This document shows positions 55,656-61,887 of a stretch of DNA of 61,887 nucleotides, in pieces. Source of the DNA: Pezizomycotina sp. ARF18 (lineage: Eukaryota > Ascomycota); the NCBI GenBank assembly GCA_002224055.1, contig AZLU01000237.1:1-61887 (forward strand), in the 5' to 3' direction. Every line of letters begins with the position of its first letter. Positions within the stretch are counted from its first letter, which is position 1. The notes below the pieces were generated by a model that was given only the letters and a program-made list of their open reading frames with translations, had not been told where the DNA came from and made no database searches. Made by a program: the position numbers and the translations under genes.

Positions 55656-58570
55656 TTGATTTTTAAATTATGCTCAGGGAGAATCAGTTATCTAGGATAT
55701 ACTATCTTGTTTCTTGGGAGATATCACCAATGGAGGACCCCGACATTATTATCCGTCAGCACATTCCACCTATGGGTCGTCAACAACTCTTTCCTGGGCC
55801 GCCAGTCTGAAGTGAGGACTCGAGAATCGAGGATGTACGCTACGATATTAATCGACAATCACCGTTCACGCACAATACTTGACATCAACGAATTTAGGCG
55901 AATCATGGTCATTTTCAGTTCGTACAAACGGAAAAATACGTCTGTCTTTCAAAACTCTGGACCCAATTCAGCTGTTAGTCCCTTGGGTGGTTGGCATCTT
56001 CCGGTCCGGACTATATGGCACCAAACTCGAGCATTACCGCAAACAAACGCTGTGCAATCTCCTGGCAGTTCAACAGAGTGCCGGAACGTATTGCTCATCA
56101 ACGAGCACTTATGCACGCAGCAATTATTGAAGACGCTAGGAACTGAGGGATATTCCCCTAGTTGAGTATTCTCCTCAGTTGGTGGTCGCTATAGCCATGG
56201 AGAACGGACTGGACGAGTAACCGAATTCCGGATACTTCAATCGACCAGCCATTGCAGGTCCCATATGTGCCCAGTGGACCCTCTCTCGGTAACAGCTCTA
56301 TCCATTCAATGTCTCCTGTTTCTCTGACGGGCTCAGACTCCATGATTTCTCAAGGGTCAACTGGATGCTGGAGCCTGGCAATGTCTTGCAAAGCAAGCAG
56401 AGGTGCTTTCACTGTACCTTGTGGCCAGAAACAAAATGTGGCCCTGTGGTTGTTCGCATGTTCAAAGTGCGGTAGTAGCGTAATGCAAGCGCTGGCACGT
56501 CGTTCCTGCAGAGGCGAGGAGATGTTGATCGGGGCGTTTGGGAACCATGCCGAATTGCTTCGAGGTGGGTGAGCCCAAGAACAAGACTCATTTGTGTTGC
56601 AATTGTGCAGGTCTTATACGACTTTTCTTACATTCAATTTGTTTCATTCCTCTCCGGCCATAGCTGTCACATATTTCTTAGCCTCGAGAGTAGCCCAGAA
56701 TGCTACTCTGACGAGGTTAAGTACTCAAATAGCTTGACTTCCTGGATAAGCTTTCGAATACGACGAATGCCGCGTCTTCTACTACGGTTTCGAATCTTGA
56801 ACGATCAATTGCTTCTTGTCCGAACGCGGAAGAAAGGGTTGGCCGCGTTCCTTTTGTTGAACTAGGCACATATATGGCTGTGTGCGATCCTGAGAGACAG
56901 CAAACGGTGACCCCTCTGAAGCCGGCGTGGTAAAGATCGAGAATGTAAGCAATCTCACTGGCAAGATTACCGACTGTCAATTTTATCAACAGATTCTAAC
57001 AAGCTACTCTAGATCCCTTACAATTAACTGAAATATCCTTCTCGAATTCCTTGGCAATAATATTGGACTTCTACCCGAAGAATGCGGCGGTGGTGTCCAC
57101 TCATCATGGATAGAACTACGGTATGAAACGCAATCTCGGTCTTCTCGCTTTATCATTCCACCTATTTTCTAGATGGGAGATCTATCGAGATGCATACATT
57201 TTCAACCTATCTCATTTTTGAGCACCCCAAGAATTAAGTGGGCGATTCTGCTTTATAAAGCTGAGTATTGGGCTAATGAGAGGAACAGGGAAAACTATGG
57301 ACTGTTTTCTGGAGTTTATATCGCCCGATATGGCGCAACGATTCATAAACCACGAATGAGTAATAGTAGACGTTGCGTCTCGGTGGTAGACATGTCACTA
57401 TGGAGCTCGTAGACCCCAGGGTGCTGATGAAATGGCTATTTCCAAAGTTAAGGGGCCTCGTGGACCAGAGCAGGTACTCTGCTCCGGGAACCAGCCGAGA
57501 GTCCCTCCAAGGTTGAAATACTCTCTAGAGAAGAACTGGTGATGATTGTCAGCCATGCCAGGACCCCGCATAGGGTAAGTAAACTCATCTTTTATCTTAT
57601 ATAAACCCACCCCAATACGTAAATAGTGAGAAACTGAAAAGATAGGTTGGAGAATTTTGAGATTTCCACATCATCCAGGTCAAGTTTTGATTCACGATGA
57701 AGTATACTTCGTATAGTAACATTGATTTGATGGGTTTCAACGAATAGTCTCCATTTAGCAGGAAATGTCTTCAGCGCCTTACGAATCTCTCTCAAGCATC
57801 ATGTTGAAATTCCCGTGGTATGAACGAGCTTGTACACCTTGAGACACGGAACTATATCTTCAAGCAGTTTACGACGCTATAGATCTCCTCATCAAGCACA
57901 TAAAACGTGGAAGAACGGCCCCGAACCTCGATAATGATCTGCTTAGGAAGCTATATAGAATTGCTCTAAGGTGCCCCGGATTTACGGACAAGCAAAAAGC
58001 GATATTATTGCAGTCTCCGATCTTTCCTCTAACGGATTCAATGCCAGGCCTGATCCGCGTAAGCGTGGTACTCTTGATGGTGTTTTCTCAGCATTGACCA
58101 TTGCAAAAGGACCGACGAGGGAACAATTGAGGTAGTCGCGCGATCATTCAACCACTAACTGAAATTCACGTAATTTCTTTCTTTCTTTCTTTTTTTTAAA
58201 ATAAATAAAGAATAAAGAAATAAACAGAGAAAATTAAGACAATAGATAGGCACTAACTCTACAACGGCTATAGCTTATTTCAAAGCTTATAGCGGCGAGG
58301 TTCCCGAATACTCCATTAAGCTCCTCGCCAGTTTTTCCAGCACAATTCGAAGATGCTTCGCTAAAGTTCTGCTCTCAAGATGCTGCAATCGGCTTTCCAA
58401 CTACACCTAAGTTGCAGGACCGGCCCTCCATAAGCAAGAGAGACATTGAATGTGAATTGGACGAAAATTTGACTTGAAGGAAGCAGCTCGTGTTGAATGG
58501 GCAATGGTTAATAAAGTATTGGGAAGGTATTTTGGGATGCTCACATTCTAGGACAAGGAAAGACAACGTC
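55656..58570 (+). pseudogene. coding-like fragments of an unrecognised gene or genes
   Basis: Several stretches look like translated sequence but none has a family I can name, and the frame changes every 50-150 codons. Examples are SWSFSVRTNGKIRLSFKTL (about 55908-55964), HQRALMHAAIIEDARN (about 56098-56140), QLVVAIAMENGLDE (about 56178-56220), VGRVPFVELGTYMAVCDPE (about 56838-56895), LMKWLFPKLRGLVDQSRYSA (about 57424-57482), LLRKLYRIALRCPGFTDKQK (about 57940-57998), and GTLDGVFSALTIAKGPTREQ (about 58069-58128). Possible introns with GTAAGT lie near 57572 and with GTAATT near 58168. This density of shifts exceeds that in the known genes nearby, so it may be a decaying gene, a rapidly evolving gene, or two genes. 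Confidence 0.3.
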
Positions 58571-60690
58571 AACAGACAAAGATTCTAGAAATTAAAAACC
58601 CTTGAAGGGGACATACAATAAGGAACTTCTAGGAAAAAAAAAAGGGACAATCGGAAAGCGCATATAACAAATATTTGGGGGTCAGGATATACAGATGAAA
58701 TGAATTTTTAACTTGTTGAAAAATCAAACCACCCTCCCTTCCAAACCTTTCCCCTTTCTACCAATTTTAGTACTTTACTCGGTATCATCTAAATATAGAT
58801 TATAATTGATTTCCTTTTCTGCTACCCCTTCTTTACATTTCTTTCTTTCAGCTTCTTGCTATTGTTTTAAATAGATTTTATTAGTATATTCAATTGAGGA
58901 TTAGATCCCCAGCAATAGAATGACACCTGGATAAAATATAATTATTTTTCCATGACAATTCGTATAGTACAACAAACGATTTCTCTCTTCCAAAGTAGAG
59001 AACAGCGAATAAACTGAGAGTTATTTTTTGGAGCAAGAACAACGGGATCTGCCGTAGCCCTTTTAGTTAGCTAGTCCTATTACGGAACACTACACTCCGT
59101 CCTCCGTTATTCGGTTCGACAACAACGAATCCGATCTCGCACGTGGATAGATAGAGGAATGGAAAAAATAAAGTGGAATTAAAACAATAATTTGGTGTAT
59201 ATAATATTTAATATCAACGGGAGTTTCCTTCGGTGTAAAATAATAGGTAAATAAATAATTAATCTCGATGATTACTCGAGTACTTCAACGCGATAAAATC
59301 GTCACTGCACCTGGTCAGTCCTACGATACCACTGAAGACTTATTCCTAGCGCTGGGAAAATAATCCTATTTGAGCAATAAGCAAAAAAAAAAAAAAAGGC
59401 AAGATAAGAATAAGAAATACTAGTACTCAATATCAATATATTAAAAAAAAAAAAACGATCTCTGCTCGAGCCCAATTTTTATTGCGCTATGAACTCTTCC
59501 AAGAAGTGTAACTACTGAAATATATAGTGGTACTATTTAAGTAGATGTGTTTGTAAATTTATCTGCTATTACGACTGTAGGAAAGCCTTCAAATCGTCCC
59601 GTACCCGTAGAGACGAGATTTCGAACAGCCACACTTTTTTTTTTTTTTTTTTTTTTTCCCTCTGCTGATTATTTACTTGAGTAGAGAGCACACGTTGTCA
59701 GCCTCAACGCACATGGCATGGTAGAGGCAAGGGTATCCCCCCGCTCCCAAATAGCCGGTTCCTCTGGTTATTTTTTTTTTTTGGACTCCTACTCAAATAC
59801 TAACGTTAGTGGTTAATATAGAAATCAAAATTAACGATACTTAAGCATAGGGGAATAAGTAATTCCTTGTTCTGAATTGATTAGGATGTAGCCTTTGTTT
59901 TCGTCAATAATATATAGGTGTATCTATATCACTGGAGGTCCTGTCCGTTTGGAATTTTCTTTTTATTGGGCAAAGGGTTCGAGTCAGGACGCGCCGATCA
60001 AAAACGTTAGACATGGGGGCGGCGTTTCCTGCACCTTGGTTACAAGTAGGTAGGCTGGGGAGAACATTCTGTCACCATCGATTCCTTGGGGCGAGCACGT
60101 ACTGCAGGAGCCCATTCTGTTGTATCACAGAGAAAACAAGAAAAATTAGAAGAAAAGAAAAAAGGGAAAAAAAAAGAAAGAAAGAAAGAAAGAAGAAAGA
60201 AGCAGTAGCAATCAATCACACGAGAAGACAACCGTGATCGCGAGTTAACCCTTTTTAGACTCTGCTTCTTTACCTTACTTATATATAAAGTAAGCAAGGA
60301 ATAAAGTTGTTGCCTTTATTATATTAAGTAAATTATATTTCTATATCTTTTAAGTAAAGTATACTCCCACTTTTTTTTTTTTTTTGTTTCTCTCCTTACC
60401 TCTAAGTAAGACATGCCTTTTGCTATTTCCGTCTGTCTATCGGAAATAGCGAGTAACATCTGAGACATATATGTCTCACTGGACGACTGGCACAGAGCAG
60501 AGGTACACGGTACTTCCACCCTGCGTTTTTTCCCGCGGACAATCGTCGTACAAGCTACCTAATAATAGTTTGTGTGTATATACGTATAACGCTGCCAGTA
60601 GGATATACCAGACCACACTCGGGCGGCAATAAAGGTGGTACTTGGATCTGTTTAATTTCGAGAATTTTTTATTCTTTATTTATTTATTGT

Positions 60691-60692
60691 TT

Positions 60693-60725
<33 letters not shown>
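60691..60725. repeat. T10-A26 homopolymer junction
   Basis: A run of T passes directly into a run of A. The junction could fold into an AT hairpin and would be hard to read or assemble correctly. Confidence 0.8.
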
Positions 60726-61131
60726 CAGGACGATTTGAAGTTTGTACCTCATCACGGACATCCACGGCACTTAGTATATAAGGCCTGAACTGTATCCATA
60801 CGAAGTAATAAACAAATTAGGGGTGTGGTTTAGAACTCCTACACCTATAAGTCAGATAAATAGTGATTTGGAGGGGGCTGGAACCTCTCAGAGATCCAGG
60901 TCGTCGAGTAGGCAAGCCTGGATCTAGCCGGGATTTTTTGCTTTTCCTCCCCTTTTTTTTCCTTTTTTCCCTTTTTCCTTTTTCCTTTTCTTTTTTTTAT
61001 CTCCTCCTACCTGCTGCACGGTGAAAACTCAAAAGACTCAAACTCTTTCCTTCTTTCTTTTTTTTTCTTTCTTTATTCACATTCATTCTTTCTTTTTTTC
61101 CCCCTCCTCGTGGCCGATAATCAAAAGAAAC

Positions 61132-61152
61132 ACGCAAACACGCAAACACGCA
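61132..61152 (+). repeat. ACGCAAAC short tandem repeat
   Basis: Two full copies and one partial copy of an 8-nt unit in an A/C-rich patch of intergenic DNA. Confidence 0.65.
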
Positions 61153-61887
61153 GAATTGCTTCAAGTTTCTCGGATTCTCTCGCAGTAAACGCACGTCATG
61201 AAAGGGTACGGTAAAAGCAAGCAAGTAGGTAAGAAACTATATAATTTTTTTCTTCTATAATTTATTCTCTTGACCCGTGTTACCCCAAATAGGCAAAAGA
61301 TCAGCGATAGTTATATATAATTATTACCTTGGGCCTTGACACCACTTCTTCTCTCTTTTTATTCTTCTATCCGTCATATTTATTTATCCATGTATTTTTT
61401 TTCTCGTGATAGTCAGATCAAATATCTACTTACTTACAGTATATGTGTCGTAGCGGGGTGTTATAACCTTGTATGTCTATATATATACCTGACTTGACTT
61501 CAGTCGATGTTCAAGTTGCGACAGCCTATTAACTGATTATTGTACCGTTTAGATTTAAAGCCTTGTGATATCTATCTGTTGTAATATATATATATACCTA
61601 TATATTCCGGTCGGATTAAGCAATAGTTCGTTTAACTTTTTATAACCGACCCCTTCTCCGTCATCCGATATATACTTTTATAATTGGCTAAAAAGACTCG
61701 CCTTCACACACACACTTCTTTTTTTTTTTTTTCCTTTTTTCCCTCTTCCTTTCCTCTCATCGCTTAAGGGGCCAATAAGCAAACAGTCTGTACAGGGGTT
61801 TGTTTTCTGCTATTTTTTTTTTTTTTTAAAAAAAAAAGAAATAAAGAAAGAAAGAAGAAAATAGAAGAGTAAAAAGTATATATACTA

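Larger units (their letters stand above)
58571..61887. other. AT-rich gene-poor terminal stretch
   Basis: About 3.3 kb with no conserved ORF. It carries A runs at 59382-59397 and 59443-59455, T23 at 59635-59657, a T10A26 junction at 60691-60725, T tracts at 60371-60385 and 61721-61732, GAAA-type repeats at 60165-60205 and a short ACGCAAAC repeat at 61132-61152. TATATA stretches are frequent. ORFs here are low-complexity. Confidence 0.5.

Noticed and set aside
57398-57610. Minus-strand ORF of 70 codons
   Set aside because: The plus strand here has equally coding-like sequence that continues the surrounding fragments, so the minus frame is probably a shadow.
59970-59985. GGGTTCGAGTC resembling a tRNA B-box
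   Set aside because: The flanks cannot form a T-stem, and no A-box, anticodon arm or acceptor stem is visible.
1-61887. CRISPR array, telomere repeat or rDNA
   Set aside because: I found no regularly spaced direct repeats, no TTAGGG arrays and no rRNA-like stretches.

Overview
The window looks like nuclear DNA of a filamentous ascomycete (Pezizomycotina). Coding stretches are interrupted by short GT-AG introns (about 60-130 nt), genes lie on both strands, and families typical of this group appear: a fungal DUF1690-type Mic19, a long fungal class 3 lipase, a fungal SGF11 and a Trm44. Intergenic DNA is very AT-rich and full of homopolymers (A or T runs of 20-41 nt), TA-rich microsatellites and polypyrimidine tracts. 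I saw no transposase, reverse transcriptase, tRNA, rRNA or CRISPR array.

Nearly every recognisable gene is broken by one-base frameshifts although the peptide between the shifts stays well conserved. Because the broken genes include essential single-copy ones (SMC5, fumarase, RRP43, MRS6, glucokinase), I read most shifts as base-calling or assembly indels, not gene death. CDS coordinates therefore mark gene spans from the inferred start to the inferred stop. They contain introns and frame changes.

Layout. 0-8 kb (+): an sn1-type diacylglycerol lipase and a mitochondrial fumarase. 8-12.5 kb: a gene-poor AT-rich stretch. 12.5-15.1 kb (+): a C2H2 zinc-finger protein. 17.5-22.4 kb (-): a chymotrypsin-fold protease-like gene directly downstream of an RRM / C2H2-array / Nudix gene, with almost no space between them; this is the most unusual locus. 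22.4-25.2 kb: non-coding. 25.2-40.3 kb (-): TRM44 (tRNA-Ser Um44 methyltransferase), SMC5, UBP6 (proteasome deubiquitinase), an unrecognised ORF, and MRS6 (Rab escort protein). 42.1-45.4 kb (+): glucokinase and the exosome subunit RRP43. 45.5-46.5 kb (-): MIC19 of the MICOS complex. 47.0-53.8 kb (+): a PPIL1-like cyclophilin, SGF11 of the SAGA deubiquitinase module, and a signal peptide peptidase. 54-58.6 kb: scattered coding-like fragments of one or more unrecognised genes. 58.6-61.9 kb: AT-rich non-coding DNA.

The genes are mostly unrelated housekeeping functions: lipid turnover, TCA cycle, tRNA modification, DNA repair, ubiquitin recycling, Rab prenylation, glucose phosphorylation, RNA decay, cristae organisation, splicing-type cyclophilin, chromatin and ER proteolysis. 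They do not form a recognisable pathway cluster.
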